NCBI GenBank assembly: GCA_009746045.1
Contig: RPFO01000084.1
Coordinates: 1,294,176 to 1,358,175, forward strand
Direction of reading: 5' to 3'
DNA: 64,000 bases
Source: Mesostigma viride
Lineage: Eukaryota; Streptophyta; Mesostigmatophyceae; Mesostigmatales; Mesostigmataceae
Position 1 is the first letter of the stretch; every line of letters starts with the position of its first letter. The notes under the pieces were generated by a model. That model was not told the DNA's origin and searched no databases. It was given only the letters and a program-made list of their open reading frames with translations. Positions 9,521-18,721 of the stretch are shown here, one piece after another. The translations under genes were made by a program, and so were the position numbers.

Positions 9521-10351
9521 CTACCCGCCCCTTTCAGGATGGCATTGTGCAGGAGCTCCAGGAGTCGCACCAGGCGAACCCTGCTGCCCTGCACCCTCCT
9601 CCCTGAGAGGAGAGCCTGCAGGGCAGGCAGCAGGTCGTCGCACACCCTGCGTGTGCCGCTTGGAGGTTGGGCAGCCCAGGATGTGCGTGATGATTGCACA
9701 CACCAGGCTGCCCGCCTCCGCGACGTGCATCTGCTGGCTCCTGTCGGCCAGCCCACGGAAGGAGGCTGTGGCCTGTATGGCACGCCACACGGCCTCATCA
9801 CCCAGGGTGATGAAGTCCGACCTTCCAGGTCGCCCTCCAGCAGTGCTGGTTGCTGCCCTGCCGGTGGGACCCTGAGGCCCCTCCGGCCCTGCCAGGGCCT
9901 TGTCCTTGTTGCGGCTAGAGGGGGCCTGCCCCCCAGAGCCGCTGGAGGTGCCCGTGACACCCTCCATGGGGGCTGCATCCCCCGCCAGCGCCGGAGGCGC
10001 CGGCGTCGCTGCCGGGGTCCCTGCGACCCCGGGCGCTGGCGTCGCCGCCGGGGTCCCTGCGACCCCGGTGGCCTCCTCAGCCACCTGGCCCCCCACGCTG
10101 GGCGGGGGAGCCCGCGGCTGAGGTTGGACCCTCTGACCTGCCAGAGGGTCCTGGGTGGCTTCACCACCCATGGGCGTGGTTGGGGCGTCTGCCGCCCCGC
10201 GCTCCGTCGCAGGCGGCATCGCAGCCGCCTCACGCCTCTCCGGGCCCCAGCCAACTGGCGTGACTTGGGGCCACGGCCCCAACGGAGTCAGCGTGATCTC
10301 CTGCTGGCGACCACGCGCAGCGCCTCTCTCTGACGCTGCCTGGACGCCCAC
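9521..10351 (-). CDS. element B Gag second segment (copy 1)
   Basis: Open frame with Pro/Ala/Gly-rich imperfect repeats (GVAGTPAATPAP) followed by a helical part (LADRSQQMHVAEAGSLV, RRVCDDLLPALQALLSG in the neighbouring frame). The frame from the N-terminal gag (10288-11073) meets it in the SRQRQREALRV region, where copies 1 and 2 differ by one base. No recognised catalytic domain. Confidence 0.6.
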   Translation of the reverse strand: MGVQAASERGAARGRQQEITLTPLGPWPQVTPVGWGPERREAAAMPPATERGAADAPTTPMGGEATQDPLAGQRVQPQPRAPPPSVGGQVAEEATGVAGTPAATPAPGVAGTPAATPAPPALAGDAAPMEGVTGTSSGSGGQAPSSRNKDKALAGPEGPQGPTGRAATSTAGGRPGRSDFITLGDEAVWRAIQATASFRGLADRSQQMHVAEAGSLVCAIITHILGCPTSKRHTQGVRRPAACPAGSPLREEGAGQQGSPGATPGAPAQCHPERGG

Positions 10352-11073
10352 TGATCAACAGTGCCGGGGTTTGCCTCGGCCGATTGGCGAAACACCACAA
10401 CCAAACTGCCACCTGGATCATGCAGATGGAACTGCATCCGTAGACGGCCCTCGATCAGCGTTTGCACCCGATGAACCTCGATCGCATTCGTCGGCTCATC
10501 TGCAGTCAACTGAAAACGCTGCCGAATGATCCAGCCGTTCACCGAAATGAACGCTGGGATGTCGTCCTCCCCGATGGGGAGAAGATGAGGTAAACGCCCG
10601 AACGCGACAGGTGGCGGAACATGCTCACCATACCGGTCGATGTCCAGGATGGCTATCTGTCGGCCCACCGAGAGATTACCAGACATCGCAGGCGTCTGAG
10701 ACGAAATCTCGAGCGAAGGCCGTGGCCTCGCAGGCTGCACCTCCCCATCCTCTTCCGAGAAGTCGCTTCGTTCACGACCCCCGTCACCTGCGACGGGGGA
10801 ATTACGTGCCCGGGGGACCTGCCCCCCGGGTGCCATGGCGGACGAGCCGCCAATGGCAAACGGACGTCCGCTCGCCATCCCCCGGGCGCCGGGCCCCACC
10901 TGCGGGGTCCGACGCCTGGGGTGGTCGGCGACCACCGTGCGGAAGGTGACGCTAGGCGTCACCCTCGCTGCATCGTTGGCGGAGGGCGTGCCCTCCGGCG
11001 AGAGTCGGGGTGAGGTGCGCCTGGCAGGCGCCTTCCCCTTGTTGTTGTTGTCGTTGCCGTTGTTGGAAGCCAT
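10288..11073 (-). CDS. element B Gag N-terminus (copy 1)
   Basis: Starts MASNNGNDNNNKGKAPARR at ATG 11071-11073, about 40 bases inside the 5' LTR. A basic, disordered N-terminus leads to a compact segment (LSVGRQIAILDIDRYGEHV, DDIPAFISVNGWIIRQRF). An upstream extension into the LTR (MSIVVRLVP) is open but unlikely to be used. It lies directly after the primer site, as gag should. Confidence 0.72.
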   Translation of the reverse strand: MASNNGNDNNNKGKAPARRTSPRLSPEGTPSANDAARVTPSVTFRTVVADHPRRRTPQVGPGARGMASGRPFAIGGSSAMAPGGQVPRARNSPVAGDGGRERSDFSEEDGEVQPARPRPSLEISSQTPAMSGNLSVGRQIAILDIDRYGEHVPPPVAFGRLPHLLPIGEDDIPAFISVNGWIIRQRFQLTADEPTNAIEVHRVQTLIEGRLRMQFHLHDPGGSLVVVFRQSAEANPGTVDQWASRQRQREALRVVASRRSR

Positions 11074-11101
11074 ATTTTTGTTTTTCGGAAAAAATAAAAA
11101 A

Positions 11102-11115
11102 AGCTTTTCAGTCCA
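11102..11115 (-). promoter_or_regulatory. element B primer-binding site (copy 1)
   Basis: Reading out of the 5' LTR on the minus strand, the first bases are TGGACTGAAAAGC. A TGG immediately after the LTR is what a tRNA 3' CCA end would pair with, which also supports the AACT LTR boundary. I did not identify the tRNA. Copy 2 counterpart: 35830-35843. Confidence 0.6.
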
Positions 11116-11571
11116 AGTTGGAACGAGTCTCACGACGATGGACAACTGCCGAAGCTGAAATGGAAGGATGGTTGTATTAGCAATAATACAATGAGAGTAG
11201 TGTAAGCTGAGGGCTCAGAATGGAACGTCTGGGCAAACTCGGGTGCTGCGGCACTCCCCAGTGCTACGCCTATATGCCTATGGCGGTGCTCACTGCAGCA
11301 CCTGCCAGTGGACAACTGGACACTGCAATGCCATGCGACCACGTCACTAGCAACCAGCTAAGACTCGGCCCGTCAGGCCCGGCTACACCGGACCTGGCGG
11401 GTCGAGCTAGCACCTAGGAACAGTCTGGCACTAACTGCACGTCAGTCCACCTGACGCCTCAGTACCGTACGCCCTGCCGTACAGTACTGAGGTGTCCCGC
11501 TCAGCCGCGGTAGGCAATACGCGGCGCGCAGGCCGGAAATCCGTGTGTCAGCCTAAGCATCTCATCTAACT
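11116..11571 (-). repeat. element B 5' LTR (copy 1)
   Basis: 456 bp with AGTT...AACT ends, followed on the plus strand by the target duplication CGGTG at 11572-11576. Its hairpin matches the other LTR except for one pair (G-U instead of A-U). Confidence 0.92.
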
Positions 11572-11770
11572 CGGTGGCCGTAGGTGACTAGGCGAGGTTG
11601 GCATGCGGGCTGGTGCAGGGGAGGCCAGCTCGACCCCCCAGGTGTACTCACCCTACCTGGGTGCTCAGGTGGCGGTGCTAGCAGGCACTTGGGAGAAGGG
11701 GGGCCACCTGGAGCATGGGACAGCTGCAGAAGGGGGAAGGGCAGTGTCTAGCTCAGGGGATGGGGAATGA

Positions 11771-12904
11771 GTGGGTCGAGGCGCTGCAGGGGGGCACACC
11801 GCAGCGGGCGGGCCGCCGGTAGGTAGTACCTCACCAGACCCTAGTTCAGCACATGTGAATGGTGCGGCGTGCGGTGAGGCAGCCGGGTCGCTCAGTGTAC
11901 TTAACATGGCCACACGGTTACACAAAGCACTAGGGCATGGGCATGCGGGTGAGGAGTGGGCAGCCATGCTAGGGTTCACAGACTTAGTGGATATGTGCAA
12001 GCAGGTGTGGTTAAGGTGTCGCAAATGTCAGGAGCGGGCACCCAAACCGCACAAGTTCCATGCACGTAGGCCAGAGTTTGAGCGAGGTGTGGTGCAGTGT
12101 GATGTATTCATGTATGACGACAGAGACTACGTGCTTGCAGTGGGCAGGTTCTCCAGGTACAAGGTCATGGTGCCACTTGAGCGCAAGCTGAAGGAGCACT
12201 TGTGTGATGCATTGCGTCTCATCAGGTCCAAGTTTGGTGTGGCATCTGTGTTGGAGTGCGATCAGCAGTTTGAGTGCTGTGTGGGTGAGCCGGGTGTGGG
12301 GAAGATAGAACTTGCTGGGGTAGCTGACCACGAGCACCAGGGTCTTGTCGAGCGCCACATACAGACATCGAAGCAGGTGATGGCATGCATGGAGAAGATG
12401 AGAACAGGCTCGTATCGTGAGAGGCTGGTGATCTGCAATGAGATAGAGCAATGTCTCAACAACCGTGTAATGGTCAAGGTGTTGGGTGGGCAGGTGGCAG
12501 TCACGCCTAAGGGAGTGGAGATGGGCTTGTTGTCACCTGAGGCTGTGGAAGAGTACAGGGATTATTTGAGCGATCGTTACGTGCGCATGGTAAGGATGGA
12601 CCTGCGACGTGGACAGGTTTATGTGCCGTGCGTGAACGCCAGGGTCTGGGCCTACGCGGAGGGCAGTCATGGAAAACGGGGCCTATGGAGAGGTCCCGGT
12701 GTGGTCAAGGAGATCGATCCTGATCACATGCTTGCTTCGGTAGCGCTAGAGGACAGTTGCTGCGACAAGCTGCTAGCGTGGAAACACCTGCGCCCCTACT
12801 ATGACGGGCTGGGGCCGCCAGACCCACCCGCTGAGGAAGGTGTTAGGGACCCCAGTGTGCAGGCTGGGGGTGAGGTGGGGGATCCCGGGGCTGCAGGGGG
12901 GTGA
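11771..12904 (+). CDS. element A integrase (copy 1, N-terminus frameshifted)
   Basis: DDE-type integrase part of pol. It has a zinc-binding segment (LHKALGHGH...CRKCQ), then the catalytic triad in VQCDVFMY, LECDQQFEC and HQGLVERHIQTSK. The C-terminal module LWRGPGVVKEID resembles the GP-type module of Ty3/gypsy integrases. Copy 1 lacks a G near 11775 relative to copy 2, so the longer N-terminus (MGQLQKGEGQ, copy 1 position 11715) is out of frame here. The frame ends at 12904 in a G-run that is longer in copy 2. No Asp-Thr/Ser-Gly protease motif lies between gag and this domain. Confidence 0.88.
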   Translation: MGRGAAGGHTAAGGPPVGSTSPDPSSAHVNGAACGEAAGSLSVLNMATRLHKALGHGHAGEEWAAMLGFTDLVDMCKQVWLRCRKCQERAPKPHKFHARRPEFERGVVQCDVFMYDDRDYVLAVGRFSRYKVMVPLERKLKEHLCDALRLIRSKFGVASVLECDQQFECCVGEPGVGKIELAGVADHEHQGLVERHIQTSKQVMACMEKMRTGSYRERLVICNEIEQCLNNRVMVKVLGGQVAVTPKGVEMGLLSPEAVEEYRDYLSDRYVRMVRMDLRRGQVYVPCVNARVWAYAEGSHGKRGLWRGPGVVKEIDPDHMLASVALEDSCCDKLLAWKHLRPYYDGLGPPDPPAEEGVRDPSVQAGGEVGDPGAAGG

Positions 12905-13625
12905 GGGAGGGGGTGGGCCTGATCAACCTACTCGCTCCCTTTCGCCGGAAGCTGGGTTGCCACCTTCCAAGGGCAGTCCCGCTAGCGTGGGTTCGGGCGG
13001 TTCGGGGGTTGCCCCAGCCGTTGACGACCAGGAGAAGCAGCGCGCCGCGGTACTAGCCCGCCTAGTGGAGCGCCTGCAGGAAGCTCGACGCGCTGCCACG
13101 GTGGGCGAGCAGCGGCAGTTGGGGGGCAACATCTCGCGGGCCGGCAAGGAGCGGGTGGCCGAAGGTGGGATGGTACCACGGTCCGGTGAGGCGGGTGAGC
13201 CAGCCGAAGGTGGGGTTGCACGGGCCGGCGATGCTGGGGCATTGACCGCAGGTGCGGGGCAGCAGGCTGGTGGCGTTGGCGGGTTGGCCGACGCGGGGCC
13301 TGCATTGCCGAGTGAGGGCGATAGCCCCATGGGCGACAGCGAGGCTGTCGAGGAGAGAGGTGAGCCAGGTGAGCTGGTGGCTGCGGTCTCTAAGCTTGCC
13401 AACTGGTATTCGGACGGGCTGGGTAGTTGTCGATTAGAAGTGGACACTGACGCGGTGGTGTGCTTGCTGGGTGAGGGAGTAGCCAGGCATCTGCCGTGCA
13501 CTGCGTCCAAGTGGAGGTATGTGGAGGACTTCTCCGGGTTAGTGAGGATGCCGGTGCGGGGTGAGGTAATGCTGACGATCTTGGGGAGGGATCTCGACGC
13601 CGTTTTGCGTGCTCGAGGGGTATGA
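12905..13625 (+). CDS. element A linker and retropepsin-like domain (copy 1)
   Basis: This frame continues pol after integrase. A Gly/Ala-rich linker is followed by an aspartic-protease-like domain: RLEVDTDAVVCLL in place of the usual D-T/S-G-A box, DFSGLVRMPV, MLTILGR, and then, after a 2-base frameshift at about 13590, YDGPAILGLPFL. The second motif is typical of retropepsins (hydrophobic-ILG-x-x-FL). The catalytic triplet reads DTD rather than DTG. Its place after integrase is unlike canonical Copia. The frame ends at the shift; the domain is finished in the next entry. Confidence 0.75.
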
Positions 13626-14730
13626 TGGACCCGCCATTTTGGGACTTCCTTTCCTGGACCATCCTGATGTGCGGATTCAGAGCTCATTGCTAACCCGAGT
13701 TGGTCACGGGTCGATAGAGCTACAGTCTTACAAGTCAGTCGAGCCTCTCAGTCGCATTTGCAGCACAGTGGCTAGGCTAGCAGCACTGTCGGGTACGGAG
13801 GGTGTAGCGTGGGGCGCAGATCTCCCGCCAGCTGCTGACCTGGTTATGCCTGCATTACTGCATCCCAACAGCTTAGGAATCACTGAGAGGGACATAGCCG
13901 CACATTCCCCGATCACATTCCCTGAGCTTGTACTGCAGATGTCAACGCCTAGTGGGTTCTCGAGCTGGTGGTGTGCATTCCGTAAGGCACTTGAGGAGTG
14001 GCAGGGCTACGGGGTGTATGAACCGCTTGACACGGTGCCGAAGGGGGCTAGGGTGCTTCCGCTGAAGATGGTGCTGTCCCACAAGGTGAAGGCAGGTGTG
14101 GAGATCTGCTACGTGAGGCCGGTATCGCAAGAGTTTGCAGGTACTAGCCCGCTGGCCAAGGAGGAGCTCTATACCCCAGGGATGGCATGGGACACATTCA
14201 GGCTGGTTAGCATGATTTTTCTTAGCTTTCTGGACGAAGGCAAGGACTACGCGTGTGCGTCCATTGATGTCAAGCGCGCATTCCCTAACTCTAGCGAGGA
14301 GGTGGCGCAAGAGGTGTGGGAGGGTACTCCGCCTCTAGTGGTGCAGACGCCGCCGTTCTGGAAGGAGGTGGTCACGTCTGAGTTCATGGGTCTGTGCAAG
14401 GCTATAGAGGGTCTGCAGAGCGCGTCGATTGTTTGGAGGATAACCCTCATGCGTGCGTTGGGTGAGATCGCAGAGTTTGAGGTATCTCCCTACGACCCAT
14501 CGTTGTTCGTGGCGCGGATGCCGTCTGGTCCTATGTTTGTACAACTGCATGGGGATGACTTGCGTGTCATTGCTTCGCGGTCAGCCTTGCATGCATTCTA
14601 TGCTGACATTGGGCGGCGGTTCCCAGTGGGTGAGTTGCAGCAATTGGGGCCGCAGACGCCACGGGTGTTTTGCGGGGTGGTGCAAACCCTGCGGGTGGTG
14701 TCGGGTAAGCACCGATGCACTTGGGTATTC
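13609..14730 (+). CDS. element A protease end and reverse transcriptase (copy 1)
   Basis: Starts inside the protease with LEGYDGPAILGLPFL. A conserved linker follows (HPNSLGITERDIAAHSP) and then Copia-type RT: EELYTPGM, SIDVKRAFPN (Copia DVKTAFL), AIEGLQSASIVWR (Copia YGLKQAPRQW), SPYDPSLFV and the catalytic box VQLHGDDLRVIA. The tetrad is HGDD rather than Y-x-D-D. The frame is lost at 14715, where copy 1 lacks one G (CACCGATG against CACCGGATG in copy 2). Confidence 0.85.
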
Positions 14731-15485
14731 CTGACAAGTACAGGGAGGAGCTCATGCGCGATGTGGAGGAGTTGTGCGCCAAGGGTTTGTGGAGCAGATT
14801 GCGTGGCAAGCTCGGCTGGATGGCAGCGGTGTGTGGGCCTGACCTGCTGGTGTTAAGCAGGACTGTGGATGAGGTGTTGGCTCTCGTTTCTCCGTCTGTG
14901 ATCAAGCAGTATGTTGCTGAGAGCCAGGGTGTAGTACTTTCTGGTTTGTCTCTTTCTCAGCCGATTGTGTTGCATTGCTTTGCTGACACGTCTGGCGAGG
15001 GCAGGGAGCTCACCAAGACGAGAGCTCGCATGGGCGGCTTGTTTGTGCTCTCCAACCCCAAGGGCAATGGTTCGCTCTGTGGGTGGTACTCAAGGTTGTG
15101 TCGCAGGGTGGCAGTTGGATCGGATACCAATGAGTGTCGTGGGGTGTGTGAGTGTATCAAGGCGTCCATGTATCTAGAGCAATTTCTGCGCTGGATGGGC
15201 AAGTGGCTGGATGCTCGTTTGGTACTGACCACGACTGTGCATACCGACAGTCAGCCGCTTGTGAGTTTCATTCTCAACAGCCTGTCCAGGACGCGCGACC
15301 TGGATTTCCTACTACTCAAGGAGCTGTCATACGCAGTGAGCGTGCTTCATCTACCTGGGAAGCTCAACCCGGCTGATGCGCTGACCAAGCTGTTTGCTGG
15401 GGCGCGAGACCAGTATCGCCTCCTGCGGATGGTCATGGGGGGCTCTCTCGGGGATATGCAAGGACTGCTGGATGGTTTGATATAG
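14715..15485 (+). CDS. element A RT thumb and RNase H (copy 1)
   Basis: Carries RGKLGWMAAVCGPDLLVLSR (the Copia 'YR-x-x-VGSLMYL-x-x-TRPD' region), then RNase H with CFADTSGEGRELTK, WYSRLCRRVAVGSDTNECR, VHTDSQPLVSF and LPGKLNPADALTK. These correspond to the Asp, Glu, Asp and C-terminal Asp blocks of Copia RNase H. It ends 474 bases before the 3' LTR. In copy 2 this part is fused in frame to RT. Confidence 0.87.
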   Translation: MHLGIPDKYREELMRDVEELCAKGLWSRLRGKLGWMAAVCGPDLLVLSRTVDEVLALVSPSVIKQYVAESQGVVLSGLSLSQPIVLHCFADTSGEGRELTKTRARMGGLFVLSNPKGNGSLCGWYSRLCRRVAVGSDTNECRGVCECIKASMYLEQFLRWMGKWLDARLVLTTTVHTDSQPLVSFILNSLSRTRDLDFLLLKELSYAVSVLHLPGKLNPADALTKLFAGARDQYRLLRMVMGGSLGDMQGLLDGLI

Positions 15486-15959
15486 ATCTGGGCAATGGAC
15501 CATGTGGCATGAGAATTTCAGGCTGGCAGGCGTTGGGACGCATTACATGTGGGCTGGGAATGACCCCTGGATCGAGCCCATCTCAGGATGACCCAGTACG
15601 GTTGGAGAACTCTATCTTGGTGGGGATGTACCCGATGGGATGGTCCTGGGTTGAGGACCTGATCGGAGGCGGGGACTGTGGTTGGTGATGTGTGAAAGTC
15701 CGTGGGTTCAGGGTGTGGTTGGTGTTGGAGCCGAGGGTGGTCTTTTGATCAGTCTTGTATTCTCGCTTGCCTACTTGACTTACTGACAGATGCTGGTTGT
15801 ACTGCCAGGGCGTGAATGGGCGCCAAGTGAGGGGTGCGGACTCCCCTAGTACATAGCGTCCTGTGTTAGTGCTTCCTGGTGAGGTGTCTGTCGGTTACTC
15901 TCGAGCTGAGTGAGATAATGATTGGTGAGATGTGTGACTGCTCGGGAAAAAGCGGCTGG
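15486..15959 (+). other. element A 3' untranslated region (copy 1)
   Basis: 474 bases with no coding signal. The last bases before the LTR (CGGGAAAAAGCGGCTGG) are purine-rich and are a plausible plus-strand priming tract. Confidence 0.55.
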
Positions 15960-16542
15960 TGTTATATTATAGGTTTCAGCTCGCAGTCACATGGAAATAA
16001 TTAATGATTGTGTGCCGGTACTTAGCCATTTTGTGGTTCGAGGCGTTCGGGTTAATTCGGCGCATTGGGACTTAGCCGTTTTGAGGTTCGGCTGAATTTT
16101 GGCTTGTGTGACCTACGACGATTTAAGTTACGCTGTGTGCGTTATGCCTCGTGAGTTACGCCCTAGACTTTGGCTGTGCAGCACTGGTCCGGTACTGAGG
16201 TGCGGACTAGGATTCTGGGTACTGCCGGCTGGCGTGACAAGTGGCGAGATACTGGTGTGTGTCGATTGGTCGGTACTCGGCTGGTGTGTTGTAACGGAGA
16301 TGTGTAACGGAGATGCGTTCCCAGGCTTGCGTTGGTGCCTAGCGCCGCAGGCTAGCCTAGCCGCCTGACAGACGATGATGATCCAAAAGCCAGCATTGTG
16401 TTGCGGCGGTCCAACGGTTGTTGCTGCTATGCTGGCAATGGCTATGGTTGCGCTGGTAAATTAAGCTGGGGGCTTGGCTCTGAGTTTGTAACCTGATTAC
16501 CGTAAATTATCATTTAATAAAAGTTCGAACTCAATTTTAACA
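15960..16542 (+). repeat. element A 3' LTR (copy 1)
   Basis: 583 bp, TGTTATATTA...TTTTAACA, followed by the target duplication GAACA. A TGTAA sits at 16487-16491, about 50 bases from the LTR end; TGTAA is the usual green-algal polyadenylation signal, though a single 5-mer is weak evidence. Confidence 0.93.
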
Positions 16543-16547
16543 GAACA

Positions 16548-18672
16548 CCCTCGCGAGTCAAATCGCGGACCCACCCTGCCACCGAGACAGCCATGGGAAG
16601 CCCCCGCGAAGGCCCATCCGCAGGCTGAAGCTCACTTGGCGTCCAGACCCATTGTGAGCGGCTGCCGGTGACCAACGTTAGAGCGCACAACCGGCGGCAT
16701 TGCTTGTTTAACCGGTAAGAAGAGGAACGCCCTTTAGCCAAGCAGCCCAAAGCGGCAGTGGAGTCCACTAACCTCACCACCCGCTTACCCCATCCATGTT
16801 CCGAGGTTCCGGGCCGAGCGCTCCACCCCCTTCACAGCGGCCCGCACTTCCTTCTCGTTGATGTGCATGGTCGAATCGCGCCAGCGACTCTTGATCCCTA
16901 CGCGCCATCGCCCGTGGATGATGGCTCTTTCCGCGGCCTTGGTCAAGGGTCTAGGCCCGGCATTCATGGCCTCACCTGGGGTGAGGAGGGTTGGGTAACC
17001 CCGCACCTCCCGGGCCCGAGCTAATTCCGTCACCTCAGCTGGGGCCATCTCAGCGTAGACAACCCCCTGCCCAAAACTAGACGCATCCGAGGCCACCACC
17101 ACCGGAGCCAGGGCAGCCCCCCGGTCCACACGGAGCATGGGGGCCAACGCCATGGCACACTCGAGCTCATCGCGTACACCTTGCCACAAAGGTCGCGTTC
17201 GCTGGCCCCACCCCTTGAGGTTGATGAACTTAAAACTCTGCTGCCATATGGACAAGCAAGTGCGGCTGAGCATCTGCAGCCACACCCACCGGCCCACGAC
17301 GGCCGCCAGCGCCTCAGCGGTAGCGCGTCCCCTCTCGAGGAGCACACGAGTGTGCTCAACCACAAGGGTGAGCTGCTTAGCTGTCGGCTCCAACACCCCA
17401 TCCCGCCGGTGAACAACACCCAGAGCTTCTAGCTCATCCTCCCCCTCCGGGCTAGCCATGATCGTCTTGTCCTTGGAGGGCACAAGGTTGTTAGGCGCGT
17501 ACCCGTCTTCAATAGCACTCGTGATTAAGCGATTCACCGCCTCGCACGTGCGCCCATTGCTGACCACCAGGTCATCAATAGTGATGGATACCATAGGGGC
17601 AGGGGGGTCCTCAAGGTCGATTTGCATCTCCCTCGTGCTCTCCTCCTTGTACTCGATGGCTAGGGCGGTTGGGTTACCCCATGCATTCCGAAGCACGGTC
17701 AGCTCCCCTTCACTTGTGAGGCGGTTCACCTGCCGTCTAGGATTCAAAGCGCCCGTGGCATAGAGGACCATCTCATGGATGGCTTCCCCTAGCGCTACAG
17801 CGTGGGAGTGCCCCATGGCCAGCACTTTCAGCACTGGCCACACCCTCCTTCGCCGCCCCGGCAGCCCGACATCGGTGGACCACAAATCAGGTAGCCCTTG
17901 ATAATCCCACCACCACTCCGGCACTTGGATGGTATAGTAATACGAGACCAGATCGCTCTTGGCCGTGTAGCACCGACCCTTGATATAGACCTCCGAGTAT
18001 ATGCCCAGGTGGGGTAACACCGTCTTAGGGGGGTCCACCCACAGTGCGTTCCCCAACTTCTTATTCACAATGAGCCTTAACTCCCCCACTCCTTTGGCCA
18101 CCCCAAAACATCCGTCTACCCACTTTGGCCGCGTCTCTCGGAACTCCACCATCCCCACGTCCGCTGCCCTCCCCATCAACTTGCCCCACTCCGCCATGGT
18201 GCACCCTCGGCTGGGGGCAGGTACATTCCAATACCTCGCACTGGCAGCCACCTCCGGCTTGATGCAGTTGGCCTCGCTGGCGTACACCTCTCGCCAACTA
18301 GGTCGTAGCGCCAGCAAGTCCAGCAGCTTCGCCTTTCCTGCCACCTCGCGCTTCGGCAGACTCACCCGCTCCGCCACAAGTTGTTCATACTTGTTCTGTT
18401 TCCCATAGATTAGATCACTTCCCTTTGCGGGGCCTGTCGCAACGCCTACGCGGCGACTGTACCACTCACAGTGCTTCTTGACCCTTTTCAGGGCCTCCGC
18501 CGTTCCCCTGGAGCACGCGCCTCCAGATTTAGGCGGAGGGTCTGCCCCCCCGTGCCATAGCCAATTCAACCACGTAATCACCTTGTGTTGTAGAGTGAAG
18601 GTCCGGCGGCGGCGAGTTGCACGCTGGCGTCTGCGTGCTGACCTCACTCTCCCCCACGTAGTGCTTAGAGGC
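16548..18672 (-). pseudogene. DIRS reverse transcriptase-RNase H, interrupted (copy 1)
   Basis: The reading frame starts at ATG 18670-18672 (MPLSTTWG), about 50 bases after the gag stop. The RT region includes FGVAKGVGELRLIVNKK, a Y-rich YTAKSDLVSYYYTIQV segment and the catalytic box VSITIDDLVVS (a variant of YxDD). RNase H follows, with ASDASSFG and HINEKE, then DSTAALG and ADGPSRG in a second frame from 16780. The two RNase H parts are separated by one extra G at about 16785-16789: dropping it gives an uninterrupted WMGKRVVRLVDS. The same shift exists in copy 2. Copia A is inserted after the GVL region, so the product would be truncated. Confidence 0.85.
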
Positions 18673-18721
18673 ATTGTAGGAAGAGGCAGTGGAAAGGGGG
18701 AGCGGTTTACCCTTTCGGTGT

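Larger units (their letters stand above)
3063..11571 (-). mobile_element. Copia-like LTR element B, copy 1, inserted in element A
   Basis: 8.5 kb, on the minus strand. LTRs 11116-11571 (5') and 3063-3518 (3') begin AGTT and end AACT instead of TG...CA. The 5-base target duplication is CGGTG (3058-3062 and 11572-11576). The order on the minus strand is gag (11073 onwards), zinc knuckles, integrase, retropepsin-like domain, RT, RNase H and a 1 kb untranslated tail. Two frameshifts in pol (about 6371 and 5937) are shared with copy 2, so this insertion is probably defective. Confidence 0.92.
1201..16542 (+). mobile_element. Copia-like LTR element A, copy 1 (contains element B)
   Basis: Bounded by LTRs 1201-1785 and 15960-16542 that begin TG and end CA, and flanked by the 5-base duplication GAACA (1196-1200 and 16543-16547). 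The plus-strand order is gag (1826 onwards), integrase, retropepsin-like domain, RT and RNase H. Element B (3063-11571) is inserted just before the gag stop. Without B it is about 6.8 kb. The 5-base duplication and RT sequence are Copia-like. The domain order is not. Confidence 0.93.
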
